NCBI GenBank assembly: GCA_950295325.1
Contig: OX485803.1
Span: forward strand, 36,223,554 to 36,287,553
DNA length: 64,000 nt
Reading direction: 5' to 3'
Source of the DNA: Polytrichum commune
Lineage: Eukaryota > Streptophyta > Polytrichopsida > Polytrichales > Polytrichaceae
A program made the translations under genes and the position numbers. Below are positions 26,401 to 38,468 of this stretch, in pieces. The stretch's first letter is position 1. Each line of letters begins with the position of its first letter. Under the pieces are notes generated by a model, which was not told the origin of the DNA, did no database searches, and saw nothing but the letters and a program-made list of their open reading frames with translations.

Positions 26401-27585
26401 GGTTTTGTCCAACAACAATTCACAAAAAGGCAAGTACCAAACTTTCAAACAATTTAGCTCCCCCATCTTGTCCCTTGGGCCATCAAACTGTGAATGGCAA
26501 TCCCACAAAAACTCTCCAGTATCTCCAAACATCTCTAAAGCTCAAGATGATACAAAATTGCTGCAAAATACATGACATCTTGAGCAAGAGATCCTATTTC
26601 ACCAGCAAGAACAAAAATTATACTGGTGGACTGAGGAAGAGATTTCCAGGTGTAGGTTTGGGCTTGAACTTGTAAGTCAAGCCAAAAGCCACAAAAAGCG
26701 GGGACTGACCGTGATACAATGCACATTTACGTTAAGGGCTCAAGCTTGAGCTCATGTTGTGAGTGACAACCATATTAAAAAAAACTCCAGCGAGTCAAAA
26801 CATCTCTGAAGCTCAAGGTCACTCAAAAATTGCTGCAAAATGCATGACATTTCGAGAAGTAGAACAAATGTCACCCAAAAACAAAATTACACTGGTGGAG
26901 TGAGGAAGAGGTTTTCAAGTTCAAGTTTGGGCTTGAACTTGGAAATCAATCCACAAATTCAGGGACCAACCTGGACACAAAGCTCCACCATCTTAGGCAG
27001 ATGTAGGTTCAAGCTCTCAAGTTATTAATGACACCCCATAAAAAATCTCTAAAGCTCAAGATGTCACAAAATTGCTCCAAAATGCATGACATTTTGAGCA
27101 CAGAGATCCGATGTCACCAACACCAACAAAATGTGTACCGGTGGATGAGGAACAGATCTCCAAGTTCAAGTTTGGGCTTAAACTTGTGAATCCATCCACA
27201 GAAAGCAGTGACCAACCTTAGTATAGACAATTTAACTCCATCATACGAGGCACATTGGCCCACCAAACTTGCAAGCTTGAGCTCAAGTTGGAAGTAGAAA
27301 CCGCATATAAAAACTCCAGTGTGACTCAAACACTTCGGAAGCTCAAGATGACACAAGATTGCTGCAAAATGCATGACATTTTGAGCACTAGAACCAATGC
27401 CACAACAAAAATAACAAAACGGGACTCGCTCGCTCGCTCACTCAATGAAGGGAAGAGCAATACTTACAAAGGAGGGCCACCGTGTGACTGGCGCCTGCGG
27501 AGATGGTCAAAACTCGGCAAACTTCCCCACTCCCAGCCCCTTGCCACCTCTTGCCTGCACCTCCTCCACTTCTTGCATCCTCCAT
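17406..27585 (-). CDS. UVR8: UVR8-type UV-B photoreceptor, 12 exons
   Basis: RCC1-type seven-blade propeller protein that senses UV-B through tryptophans and, in the known family, monomerises and binds COP1 in cytosol and nucleus. Exons on the minus strand (high to low): 27468-27585, 25422-25608, 23861-24007, 23532-23613, 22680-22835, 21627-21800, 21154-21225, 20347-20418, 19622-19740, 18820-18905, 17907-17998, 17406-17480. All introns are GT-AG and all phases agree, giving 459 residues (Arabidopsis UVR8 has 440). Residues 30-39 read AGASHTVALL, followed by SGDVVCSWGRGEDGQLGHG. Three GWRHT/S motifs place Trp at 241, 293 and 345, spaced 52 and 52 exactly as W233/W285/W337 in Arabidopsis, and the Arg matching R286 is present. 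ERYAVVPDET lies at about 413-422. The last exon supplies a VP pair (SVPDT, 453-457) but ends without the usual DVKR tail. That exon is the least certain, because reading through from exon 11 stops at 17883-17885. The start codon is the first ATG in frame with the conserved core. Confidence 0.93.
17510..18240. repeat. Direct duplication flanking exon 11 of the UVR8-type gene
   Basis: 17510-17685 and 18060-18235 are homologous (GTAAAGTCTTGGTATCAAACT versus GTAAGGTCTTGGGATCAAAC, and a shared CATGCTAGAATGGGTGGGCC-like block). One copy is in intron 11 and the other in intron 10, so exon 11 lies between two direct repeats. A smaller pair lies at 17128-17210 and 17310-17390, downstream of the gene. 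Confidence 0.65.
21255..22640. repeat. Intronic dispersed repeat family in the UVR8-type gene
   Basis: Related segments containing ATCTCAAAATGCA, TTTTCAGTGCTAACTCA, CATTCATCAACA.TGATTC and AACTATAAACTATAGAA occur at about 21265-21485, 22005-22280 and 22435-22640 in one orientation. Inverted relatives occur near 20440-20600 and 23310-23440. They lie in introns 4 to 7, between short exons, and show these introns grew by copying one element. Confidence 0.6.
22960..23110. repeat. Intronic duplicate A (second copy at 25727-25845)
   Basis: A ~120-bp segment (GGGAGTTGGTTGT.TCGCATAC, TTGGTGCATGCTTG and GTGGAGGTTTGAACGAAGAA variants) occurs here in intron 4 and again at 25727-25845 in intron 1, in the same orientation. 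Each copy sits 120-130 nt upstream of an exon acceptor on the coding strand. Confidence 0.7.
24946..25172. mobile_element. hAT-like MITE family, best-preserved copy 2
   Basis: 227 bp. The left TIR CAATGATCAGGGAGA and the right-end complement CAGTGATCGGGGAGA match at 13 of 15. Flanks GTTCTTAT (24938-24945) and GTTCTTGT (25173-25180) form an 8-bp duplication with one mismatch, as in hAT elements. It is inserted in intron 2 of the UVR8-type gene, inside another dispersed repeat (24790-25390). Confidence 0.8.
25619..25645. repeat. CCAAG microsatellite abutting the exon 2 acceptor
   Basis: Five copies of CCAAG on the plus strand (CTTGG on the coding strand) end about 10 nt before the AG acceptor of exon 2 at 25609-25610, replacing the usual polypyrimidine tract. 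Confidence 0.85.
26004..26232. mobile_element. hAT-like MITE family, copy 3
   Basis: It starts CAGTGTACGAATGGGGAGA and ends TCTCCCCGGGCACTG, with the shared core AGTTACAGATGAGCTGGTTG. It lies in intron 1 of the UVR8-type gene. Confidence 0.7.
26535..27400. repeat. Diverged tandem repeat in intron 1 of the UVR8-type gene
   Basis: Four units start near 26535, 26808, 27050 and 27340, about 240-290 bp apart. Each begins with a variant of AAGCTCAAGATGACACAAAA and continues TTGCTGCAAAATGCATGACA, then a GGTGGA.TGAGGAA segment and a TTTGGGCTTGAACTTG segment. The units differ by many substitutions and small indels, so the duplication is old. It abuts the exon 1 donor and accounts for nearly half of intron 1. 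Confidence 0.8.
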
Positions 27586-28700
27586 GGCTTAAAAATCAAC
27601 AAATAAATCCAAGTGCCACTATCTAGGTACCCTAAAAAAACCGAAATTCAACTCCTCCCTCCCTAGGTGAGGTAAAAAAGCGTCCACTCCCACATCAAAG
27701 GCACAACAAATCTGTCTCTCACACACACCCTCCTCATCCCCCAACCCTCCCTTATAAAGGCTTCAGTTTTGGTAGGAATTTAGGAGCAATCTATCAACTC
27801 CAAGGTACAATTCCAACAACATCTACAAAGGCAACAGCTGCTGCTACGACTACGACTACTACTAAGGAAGATGGGTCCAGGGTCCTAGGGTAAGTCAGAG
27901 ACTAACTTTGGGGTGCACCCTCAGCCTTCCCGGGCCCCATTCATTAAAACAACAACAACAACAACAACAAAGATGGTGCACTATTGCAAGTCCTCAAGCT
28001 CTGAATTCAACCCCCAGTGACAATGAAAAGAATATTAAATTCATCTCTGGAGCTTTGGAGGTAATTCCACCTGGTGTTCGAGAATCTGCAACAACACAGG
28101 AACCGACGAACCAGTACAAAACTGGCACTAAAACCACCCACCCACACACACACACAGACAGATAGACAGACAGCACAAAAACTAAGTTCTAGTAGCTGCA
28201 ACCAGAAAGATCCCAACTCCTTACAGTAGTAGAGTTCTGGTGAGCCCACATTCTTCTAATTCTAAATGCTTGCCTTCCCAAGCTTGTGGGTCCAGAATTG
28301 CTTCCCGAGTTTGCGCAAAAATGAATTGGGTTAGGAGTGGAGATTGAGTGACTGGGGGACTCAAAACTCCAGAACTCTTCTAGATTGGGGGTTAGGGACT
28401 GAGTTAGTACTGAGGAGTGTGTGCAGCACCTCATTCTCCTGCCTCAGCCATGGCAGAGAGAGAAAGAGAAAGTATGTGAGAGAGAGTGAGAGAGAGATAC
28501 TGGCTTTTTGGCTTAAGAAATTTAGAGGATTTTTGTGAACCTGGATACAAAACAGTGGGAAGAAGGTGATGAGAACTGGTGGGTCCGAAGTGAGACTCAA
28601 AAGTGCAGGCCTAACTAAGCTTATTTTGGAGGAAGAGGAAGAGGAATAGGAAGGAAGGGGTACACTGATTATCCCAATTATTGCGTGTAGTACCAATTCC
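27586..28700 (-). promoter_or_regulatory. 5' flank/leader region of the UVR8-type gene
   Basis: Upstream sequence on the coding strand is pyrimidine rich. A CT-rich tract (minus strand of about 28450-28500) is typical of plant leaders. A TATA-like element lies at 27751-27759, about 165 nt before the ATG. An ATG in strong context at 28449-28451 (gccATGG) opens only a six-codon reading frame, so it could be an upstream ORF if transcription starts farther out. A possible leader intron would use the donor near 28226-28231. No transcript evidence is available and the transcription start is unknown. AAC and CA/GACA microsatellites lie at about 27948-27970 and 28140-28172. Confidence 0.3.
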
Positions 28701-29054
28701 CAAAACACGCACTATTTTGTGAGGCCTGGAATTTTTTACTAAGTGATACTAAATTCATGAATACATGTTCATTTACCATACATCAGTGTGTGCTCTAAGG
28801 TGCTTGTAGAGCAATACAAATAAACTAAAAATATATATGCAAACACATGCTTGTCAATAAATAATGCTAGGATGAATAATAATATGTCCTGTGGATAATG
28901 CTGGGATGAATAGTGCTTCCGTGATCTTTTGGTGACACTAATTTCATAGCATAAAGAAATGTAATATCACCTTCACTCATTTCCCATACACACTATTAAC
29001 CATCCCTCATTAATTTAGATAATCAATTTAGTAGACTATAAAATTAAGTTGGAA

Positions 29055-29216
29055 CATAACATTATTAAGTAGGGTGTGTTTGTTCATGTGGCCATGAGAA
29101 TATATAATCATAGGATGCCCCAATCTAGTGCAAAATAAGTCCAAATTTGCACTAAGTTGAGGCATCCCATGGTTAAGGCCCACATGAACGAATGCACGTT
29201 GCTTAATAATGTTATG
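29055..29216. mobile_element. Foldback (hairpin) MITE
   Basis: CATAACATTATTAAGTAGGG at the left pairs with CTTAATAATGTTATG at the right, and pairing continues across GTTCATGTGG/CCACATGAAC and ATCTAGTGCAAA/TTTGCACTAAGT to a short loop near 29137. The arms are about 75 bp. TTAA beside the GGGTGTGTTTG-type end would suit a Tourist-like element. Transcription would give a long hairpin RNA. Confidence 0.75.
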
Positions 29217-29969
29217 AAAATAACCCGAATGATAAGTTAACTTAAGCTTCAAAAATGATGATCATGGTCATCAAGTCTTTGGGCTTTCTCTGCACTCACT
29301 ACCAAAACTCTCACCCTTTTGCTCCCCCCTAGAGCTTTCTCCTAGAGATGTATGTGTTTATGATCACATGTCTACACAAGGATTTCTTGAAATTGCGACG
29401 ATTTACTTAAGTAATAAGGTGGGTTCACATTAAAGGTATGTGGGTGTTCTTTGGTTAGTTTTCCTTGTTCTCCATCTTATATTGATGAATTTATGTATTA
29501 TAAAAATGTGTGGTGCATTAGCAAATGTAGTATGATGAAACATAAAAAATAAAAAAATAAAAACGCATTGAAAATCACATCTCCTCTTATTTAGGTATGG
29601 TTATTATAAGCGCACATGTTGTTGATTTTGGTATAGGTCATCCTGATCGTGTTTATGGTTAAGAATGGAGTGGTTATTAAGTTTTGCAAATGTAGTTTGA
29701 TCTCTTTTAAGCATGTGTTTTTATGATGTTTGTTCTTTCATCCTTGCCTAATCATACATTAATCAAATACTGATGTTCGAGTTTTTTAATTAATTGAATA
29801 ACACCCGCATACCTTAAGATGGACCTTCCAATGGACCTTACTTTTAAACTCAAGATTGGACTCAAGCTTGAAGATTGACTTTCAAAATAGGAAGAGTATT
29901 TTTGATGGTTTAAGACTAACGAGATTTGGAGGGGAAGTGATGCCATATTAGTGCCACTTCATTTTGTTC

Positions 29970-30645
29970 CCATATCTTGGACCCGGACCCCACTATAACT
30001 TCCTTGGGACCATTTTTTTCTCTTGACCAATATGGCTTTCAAATTTGCAGCATTTTTTGGGATCTTGAACCCTAGTGTAAACCCACCCTAAGTAATTGGA
30101 CAAGTGAGTGGAATTCTACATAACTTTTAGGTTCACGCACATTAACGTTCATGGCATAGTAGTTATTGAAACTTCAATGGTTTTTAGGTCAAGTGACTTT
30201 AGAGTAGGTTTACATTATGGTCCAGGTCCAAGAAACTCGGGGCCTAAATGCACCTTGATGGACTCGTTGCGTTAAGGTGGACTCATTGGACTCAAGATTA
30301 GACCCAAACTTGAAGATCAAGTTTCAGAAACTAAGAAGAGTATTTTCTCAAATTGGGACCGCCAAGATTTGGTAGGAACATGATGCCACATTAACGCCAT
30401 GTTATTTTCTTGCACCCGAATAGAAACATCAGGTTCTAGAGGATGCAATCGTGAATAACGAGTCTCGTTGCATGTAGGCTATTGCCACCTTTCAAAGGCG
30501 GACTCTATTACCTTGGACCCGGACCCCATTGTAAAGTCCTTGGGTCCACAATTTGGCCATCAATTAGAAAAAATAAAAAAATAAAAAAAATGCTCAATTA
30601 TGGAGTTTCTTTGGTCTTGGATCCTAGTGCAAATGCACCCTTAAG
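29970..30645. repeat. Cluster of MITE-like copies with GGACCCGGACCCCA and CCTAGTGTAAA motifs
   Basis: Segments around 29985-30095, 30215-30300 and 30500-30645 share CTTGGACCCGGACCCCA, CTTCCTTGGG.CCA, GACCAATATGG and CCTAGTG.AAA..CACCCTTAA. Related copies lie at 17740-17850 and 50860-50980. Ends of type CCCTTAA suggest a TTA/TAA-target family. They are diverged and non-coding. Confidence 0.5.
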
Positions 30646-33600
30646 GTGGCTACACTTACAATTTTCTTTTCTTTTCTTTTAAAAAATATCTAACCACATG
30701 AGCATGGTTATTATTCTTATTTGATTGACTTTAGTTTTCTTGAATCTATTTGATAAATGAAAGTGGGTCTTACATATCTTAGCATGTAGTTTTTTTACAC
30801 TATATGAATAAACTATGAATCTTCAAAGAGTTGCTTGTTGGTATGTCAAAAACCAACCCTAGGCTCTCATATTGAAGCTCATGTTCATTTCAAGCAAAAC
30901 AATACTAGGGTTAAGTACACCTACTATAGAAGGTTGTGATATAGCGCACATAATTTTTTAATGTGTATGTTCTATTTAGAGTGGTGTGACTAAAAGAAAC
31001 CCTTAATTATAAGCATATTTTCATCCACTTATGTTGATTATGGTATATGTTGTGAGCCACGCTATTGAACTTATTTCCCTAATTAAATCCACAGGGCTAG
31101 CATTGTGGGTGCACACTATTTTCCAACCCATCAGCTAGCATGTGAGGTCAATATTGTGAACTACTTGAATTGTCTAGCATTGCATAAAATCATGAGTTAT
31201 GATGTCTTATTTCAATCAGTGTAGATCCTTTATTGATGTGAGTTTGAAACTAGGGTGGGCAACATCAATTTAGGAATTGGTTGGAATCGATGTCAACCAA
31301 ATAACCATGGCATTTATCCCTAAGCATGGTTGTGTACACTATATTGTAATTAACACAAGAGACCCCATTTCAACTAGTGAGACCCACTTGCAATGAATGG
31401 GCCCTCAACCTATAGGAAATTTACTTCTACTAGAACCTCCTCATCCATGCATTTGGACAAAGGTAGTCCAAAGAATACAACACCAAAGGCGTATGTGAAT
31501 GTACATCCTTTGTACTATCCACATGCGAAGATAGAATGACAACATGGAAAAGGAATATCAAAATATCCAATCATCATCATTGCATTTGACCATGAGGTCA
31601 AAAAATGTGGACGCTATGGGAACGGCTAGATGGTGAGTGGTGTGTGGTGAATGATGGATTCAAATTCGGTGCCAATCTAACTCAAACTCTTGTTCGGGGT
31701 TTAGACCTAGATTTGACTATTTGATATCATGTATTGATCCATTACTAACATCAACATTTAAGCAATTAATATAATCTAGCCACTATAATAACATAAAAAA
31801 TAAAAAAATTGAGTGCATACTGACACACTATCAAATCTATGAGGATAAAATCTACATGTTTGTTGATAGTGTTTCTTATGTACACCATTAACTAAAGAAA
31901 ACAACAATTGATTGACACTTATGCTTCAAACTAGGCTCAAACTGAAGCCACCTCTTTGTCATATATTTTCTTATAAAAAAATTAATGAGAAAATGCTAAC
32001 TCGAGTTTAAGTAGACAATTTGTCATGGACAATCTTGAATATAGTTAATGTCTTTCCTAATTCAGTCTCAAGTTAGAACACTTCTTCAACTTGGAAAGAA
32101 GAACAAGAACTTTGCTTCAATCATGTGTCTTCAATTTTACAAAATTATTATTCCTATCACTTGCAAATTTATACTAATCTTGCAATGGGAAAACTCAATC
32201 TCAAGCTACAATTGCAAAGACACAATAGTAGTTGTGAAACTTCCTTTTGACCAAATTGTCTTCAATTGTCTTACGGAGACCATTGCACTCCATTACTCTA
32301 AAAAATTAGGCTTTTTGACACCATCTTAATATACTTCTAGTCCCATAAGTCTTTGGACTTCCTAGACTTTAATACCAATTTCATTTAATCTCATTATGAA
32401 ATGGACACTATCCTAATCGATTCCAATAAGTCCTTCGAAAATGGGCTATGGTAGAACTACTAGGTATTTTAAGCTAATCAAGCTTAGCTCCTTGCTAATC
32501 CTTCCATTAGTACTCAATAGTCACCATTGGGGTAATGAGGGATTCAATATAAGAAGGTTTACAATCATACCAATAATCAATCATGTCGGGAATAGATTAT
32601 GATTTTGGAAAACTTTGATTGCGAAGCTCTTGTGGAACATGTAACGAGGGCACATGTTTGGAGAAGATTAACCAAGTAGAGTACACACACCTATTTATGT
32701 TAACTTAAGCAAGTTCGCATAAGTGGAGTACAAGTGTGATATTAGGGTGACTTTACACACGCATGGAAATTGATATCTAAATGTTTAACAAAAAGATCAA
32801 AATTTATTTCCAAGTTTTGAAATTACTATAAATTTTCAAAGGCAATATTCTCTTGCAACCCATATTCACAACATAGGTTGACCTATTTCCAATAAATGAG
32901 AGACGAAAACTTGAGTATAATTAGTGTTATTTAAACTTACTTTATCCATCACACCGAATGTGATGGGTACATGTGATTCTTCATGTCTTTTCTATCATGT
33001 TAGGAAATGACAGCTACATGTGTGGAAGTTCATGACTTTAGGGGACTGTATGTAGTAAGATTTTTTTTTTAATTTTTTAATTTTTTTTGGGGGGGGGTAA
33101 GTGGAAATGGGTATGCTTGCTCTAGATACACAAGTGAGCATGTGAGGCTTGAGTTGAGAATTTTATTGGCTCTGCCATGTGGAGAAAGAGGCATAGAGTT
33201 GGCCTCTAAAATGTGCCAACAATAATCAACCATACATGATGTTAGTGACTCAATTTCCAAGTGGAGTCCAGTTGCAAATGATCATTGATGTAAAGTGGTC
33301 TTTAGAATGAGCTAGAGTTTGGTCTTGGTTGGACAACCAACTAATAGTGACCCATTGCTTTCAAAGGGGATATTTGAGACTGAAGACGTCAGTAATTTAA
33401 AGATTGGATAAAAACACACAAAATACGTTAATATATATATATATAACGATTATATATCATATATATAATCATATTACATATATATAATGATGCGTTTAGG
33501 CACACTATGATTATATCTTATGTAGTTTTTTGAAATAGAAATGTGTTGATCTAGCAATAAAGGTGATTCTCACAAAATCTACATTTTACAATATTTTCCA

Positions 33601-36600
33601 TTGTTTGTTCTTTCTTGGCAATCCATAGCCTTCCCCACCATTGCAAGTTTGACTTCTCAGTTCTTAATTCTCTTACATAAATATGCAAAACAATGGTGAA
33701 AATCAAAAGCTCTATGAAGGATATGTGCATCAAGTTTATAAGTACTTTGTAAATGCATTGAAAATACTTTGAGAAAAAAAAAAATGAGAGAAAATTGAAT
33801 CATTTTTCCTCTTGTTTATATATGTTTACTAAACTCATGTATGAGCTTCTATGTGATACAATTTCCATACATAATTTGAGTACAAATACACATTCCTTGG
33901 TCTTATTATCAATGAAATGAAATCGATTTAAAATTATGTGCAACCAAAACGTTAATGGGACCCTAAACACATCAATATGGTTTCAAATCAACTAATTCTC
34001 TAGAGTGATAAATTGCGGTAGCCTTCATAAGATAGAGGCTAATGCCAACCTGCTAGTCCAATTGAAAGAAAGACTCGAAACTCCTTAATACAACAATTTC
34101 AAATAATGACAAAAAAATACATCTAATGGGGTTATACATGAAACTTTCCAACACAAAGTGTGCCTCATTTTCACTACATTATAAGAGAAGTTAAGTCCAT
34201 TGTCTATGTAGATTTAATTTGTAAAGATAGATAAATATTTTGAAAGTTAAAAAATTGAAAATTTGAGCCACACCCACCGCCGGGGTTGCTCTCTCGCTTG
34301 GCCAAATGACCCCACAATTTAATAATCTACTACATGGATGAGCTTTACAAAAAGCGGTGGAGGATGTGAAATGAGCCATGGGGAATGTAACTTCAAAGCC
34401 AAAGCACATGCAAGAGACAAAAATCTCAAGCTCCTTGACCACTTTTTACAAGCCTTTTTGGGAGGCCTCATGTAACATCGACTAAGTTATGCCACTTGTT
34501 CCCCATGCTTGGAGAGCCAAAGGGATTACCAAATTGTATTGCACATGCATGGTTTCGGTCGGTGATAATTTGACCCTTTTGGAGGATGCTTTGAGGCGAC
34601 AAAATTGAATGAAGCCCGCCGGGGGATGGCATAATAAATCGACGAAAGTTGTTTACGTAAGGTGGTTGAATACCATGTATCGAGATTGACTCAAAAGGCA
34701 AAGGCAATAATCCATTGTAATGTGATTTAGCCTCAAAACAATTTTAGAAATCCATAATGCAAAACATACACCCACAATATAGATATGCACTCAAGAACAA
34801 CATGAACTGCTTTTTATTGCAAAACCATTGACCAATGACATACGATTTATAGCATGATATCTTAGAGATAACATGAACTTGATTTCATGGAATTTGCAAC
34901 AACCTACATAATTTTGAACTCAAAGTCACATATTGTGTGGGGCTTTTATTTATTTTAAAACCGCTTTAATCTTTTTGATACCATCAATAAAATAAAAAAA
35001 GCCCTATCTTTGATTGCATGTAGCTTCTAATTCTTAGTGTGTGCTGACCCCATGGTCTTTACACATTGCATACACTCACGTTCAAGGTGAAAATCAATTC
35101 CCATTGAACATGTTGAGACACAACTCCAATATACAAACCATGTTCCAATTTTTCTGTGAATATTTGTAATCAAATCTTATGCATGGATTTTAGTCATATT
35201 GATATGTTAAATTGAACTCTCCACTACATAGATGCTTTTCTTTTCTTTTTTTCTTTTTTTTTGTTAGGTAATTTGTACCATCTCGTGTTTTAACGTAAAC
35301 AACATTTGAGCATTGAATGTCTTCCATCACAATTCATCTTGATTTTTTTTATTCCTTCCAAAAGCATCCTTAAACTTCAAGGGTAACATATGGTATCATT
35401 CGAGGACACATATAGAAACCACCTTCTATGCCTCACATGAATTCAACCTTTTATATCATTTTCTAAATGGCTGGTATGTTTGTAATGCATGTAATACAAA
35501 GTCCCTTTCTGGTACCATACGGACCAACTTGGTTATGATTGATTGATCCAAAGTCTAGGAGACTGGGAATTTTTTGAGGCCCAAGACTCAATAATTCTAT
35601 ACACGGTCCTCGACATTAAATAGTGGCCCTTCTTATCAATTGTACTAGCTTCCAAATTTGTTGTCACTTGTTGTTGTCCCCGTCCACAATGGTAATATTT
35701 GCTATCACATGTTGACATTTCATCCACTCATGAGAGAGATGACGCAACAAAAAACTTCATGTGAATGAGAGAGGTTTCACCCTTGGGCATAGGTTGAGCT
35801 CATGTATAAATATTATAAGGCTAGGTTATGATACAAATGCTATTACATTTTATTTTGGGTGGTCTCATATACCCTATGCATATTATGGGGGTCATCATCA
35901 AATTTAGTTTGATCATAAGTTGTCATGAGCATGTAAAGATACATTCAAAAAGATCCACCAATGTGTAGAGATATGAGAGAGAGGTGTTCAAAGACCACTT
36001 TGATTTGTCATCTTTTGCACTTCAAACCTGGTGTACCTGAACACATTGGTTCCAAGATTTTGTTGTAAACCAATAACAATGATCATTTTTGGGTTTCTTT
36101 GGCCTTGAATGCCATAAGTGTACCAAATCCATGACCAAAGAAACTTCCAAACTAATGATTATTCATTGTGAGAACAAACTTTTGGACATGATGTAATTAC
36201 ATATGGGTCCAAAGTACAAAGAAAAACAGAAGTGGTGCTAACTTATTATCATTTTCTCGCCAAATCTCAGTGTTTCCCCACTCAAGAAAATACTTGTAGT
36301 TTGAGAAACCAATCTTTGAGCTTCGGTCCAAAAGTAGGGTCCCCCGAGTCTCTCAAGATCCAAACCCTAAGGGCCACTTCACACACATGACCAAGAGCCC
36401 GTGACCATTACACTTCAACACTCTCGTTGGTGGAAAAGGCGGAGCTGGTCCAAGTTCGCTTCACACTACGCTTGAGGGACCAAGGAGTATGTGAATGCAA
36501 GATGGATGTAAAGTCTACATGGATTCCCTACACGGCATCGAATGGATGATGTTTCGTGGTAACTTGGATTATTTTCCAAACCCACCTCTTGGAGATAGGC

Positions 36601-37433
36601 CTAGTACAAAACTAGTAGACCATGGCACTCCAAACACTCACAATAATTGATTTATTCTATTTTATCATATATGAGGACCCACATGAATAGAAATTCATTG
36701 AAATAGCATTTGGTTGAGGGCCCTCAAATTTACATACTTCATACTTCGGTTGCTGCGATTCAACATGCACAAATCTAAGAACTCGTATGAGCCTCCCCAG
36801 TAGCAATCACAATGCCATCACAAGGGCTTGGGGATAGGCTATTTAAAAAGCTTTCCATAGACATGTAGGACTCCTTGAAATGATTAAATCAACAGAAATT
36901 ATGAATGGATGAAGTATCAACATTCAATACTTAATCCATTCATAACTTTTTATATTTATGTCTAAATATTAAATCCAAGGACATTTAGGATAGCCCTCCA
37001 TAAGATCAAGATTGTATAACCAAAATATATTAAAATATATAAACTAAAATAATCCGATTCGTTCCAAGGTGACTTGGTATTTCATCCCGAACTTGGATTT
37101 AATCACTTTCACGTCCTAGTCCATTTAAAGAGATTTTCATAGACATGTAGCACACCTAGAAATGATTAAATCAATAAAAATTATGGATGGATGAAGTATC
37201 ATCATTCAGATTTTCATCCGCTCATAACTTCGTTGATTTACGTCCAAATATCAAATTCAAAGTCATGTTGGATATCTATCTATATGATCTACAATGTGGA
37301 TGTTTAATATATTAATATTTACCAATCGGACAAGATATGAATAAGTTATGACGGATGAAGGTTGCAAATTTTCATCCATCTATGACTCATGCATACGAGG
37401 TCGTAGGACCAAGTGTCAAACCATTATAGAATG
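30646..37433. other. Intergenic, no gene seen
   Basis: No supported gene. A T/G-tract junction at 33061-33097 resembles the LINE tails elsewhere. AT palindromes lie at 33430-33480. A less AT-rich patch at 34200-34710 has two minus frames (79 and 83 codons) of unknown meaning. A Tourist-like end lies at 36366, and related segments at 36880-36970 and 37130-37230 share AATGATTAAATCAA.A and ATGGATGAAGTATCA.CATTCA. Confidence 0.5.
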
Positions 37434-37441
37434 CCTATGAG

Positions 37442-38460
37442 CAGGGCTGTTTTTTCACAAAGTTTTTACCCGTCCACGTCCCAAAACCTCGAATTGAAAG
37501 GCAAAAAAAATTGCAACCCGTCCCAAAACCGGTAATTTCTAAACCAACCCGTCCATGAAAAGGTTAAAGGAAAAAAACAAATCGATAAAGATAACCCGAA
37601 AGATGTTGGCATGTGATTGGTGCACTTGCCACTTGGAAACAATAGTATCTTACTATCTTCGTTCATTTCTGTTTTTTACATTATAATTACCGATTTGCCA
37701 GCCTGCCACTGCCCCATTTTGTCTATTTGTCCACAAACTAGTTCAGAGAAACTGAACTAGACTCAATCACTCAAACTCAACCAGTTCATTTGAAACTAAC
37801 TCGAATTCAAGAAGTTGGAGAGTGCCGCTGGAACAATCTCCTCCTGCAATCTTGAACTTCAACAGGTGTTTTCTCAAACTCAACCAGTTCATTTGAAACT
37901 AACTCGAATTCAAGAAGTTGGAAACTTTGGATGCTTTGATGCGCATTTCATGTGCAAATATTCCAGTTGAAAACATCGATTGGAATGCAGTGATGCTTGT
38001 TTGGAGAAACATGAAGGATAGGAGAATTCATCCACTTCTTTGAAGGGTAAGTAGCTCTTTATTTTTAAACTTTTTAACATGTTTATATATACTAATTCTT
38101 ATTCAATTACTAAGTTTACCTTCAATTGTAATCTTTGACATTATGTTAAAAAGGTTCTAAATCTTGTGGTTGATGAATTAATGTATGCAGGTGAATCAAG
38201 CACTTCAAGATTGATAATTTGATTGGGTATTAGTGGTTTGATTGCATTATGCTTATATTCACATGTCATATATGACATAACGTAATTGATATTTGTAACA
38301 TTTTTTTAACTTAAAAAAATGTTATTTGTAGAACCCGTCCAAAGTGAATTTGACACGTCCCAAAACCAGTTCATTTTCTAAGAACCCGTCCACTGGAAAT
38401 GTTTTTTTTTTATGAACATGTCCCTAGATATGTTAGGGACCTTATGAAAAAACACCCCTG
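37442..38460. mobile_element. hAT-like element with 8-bp target site duplication
   Basis: Ends CAGGGCTGTTTTTTCACAAAG and (reverse complement of the right end) CAGGGGTGTTTTTTCATAAGG are typical hAT termini. Flanks CCTATGAG (37434-37441) and CCTACGAG (38461-38468) match at 7 of 8 positions. Subterminal CCCGTCCA/ACGGGT and CCCAAAACC motifs occur near both ends. A 49-bp exact internal duplication lies at 37771-37819 and 37874-37922. Only a coding remnant is left. Confidence 0.85.
37903..38043 (+). pseudogene. Probable hAT transposase C-terminal remnant
   Basis: 46 codons reading LEFKKLETLDALMRISCAN then IPVENIDWNAVMLVWRNMKD and ending at TGA. The acidic/Trp pattern IDW...VWRNMKDRRI looks protein-coding and, given the hAT ends around it, is probably the tail of the dimerisation region. 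This identification rests mainly on context. Confidence 0.45.
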
Positions 38461-38468
38461 CCTACGAG

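Noticed and set aside
34191..34707. Two adjacent minus-strand frames (79 and 83 codons)
   Set aside because: Different frames, no motif recognised; too weak to call.
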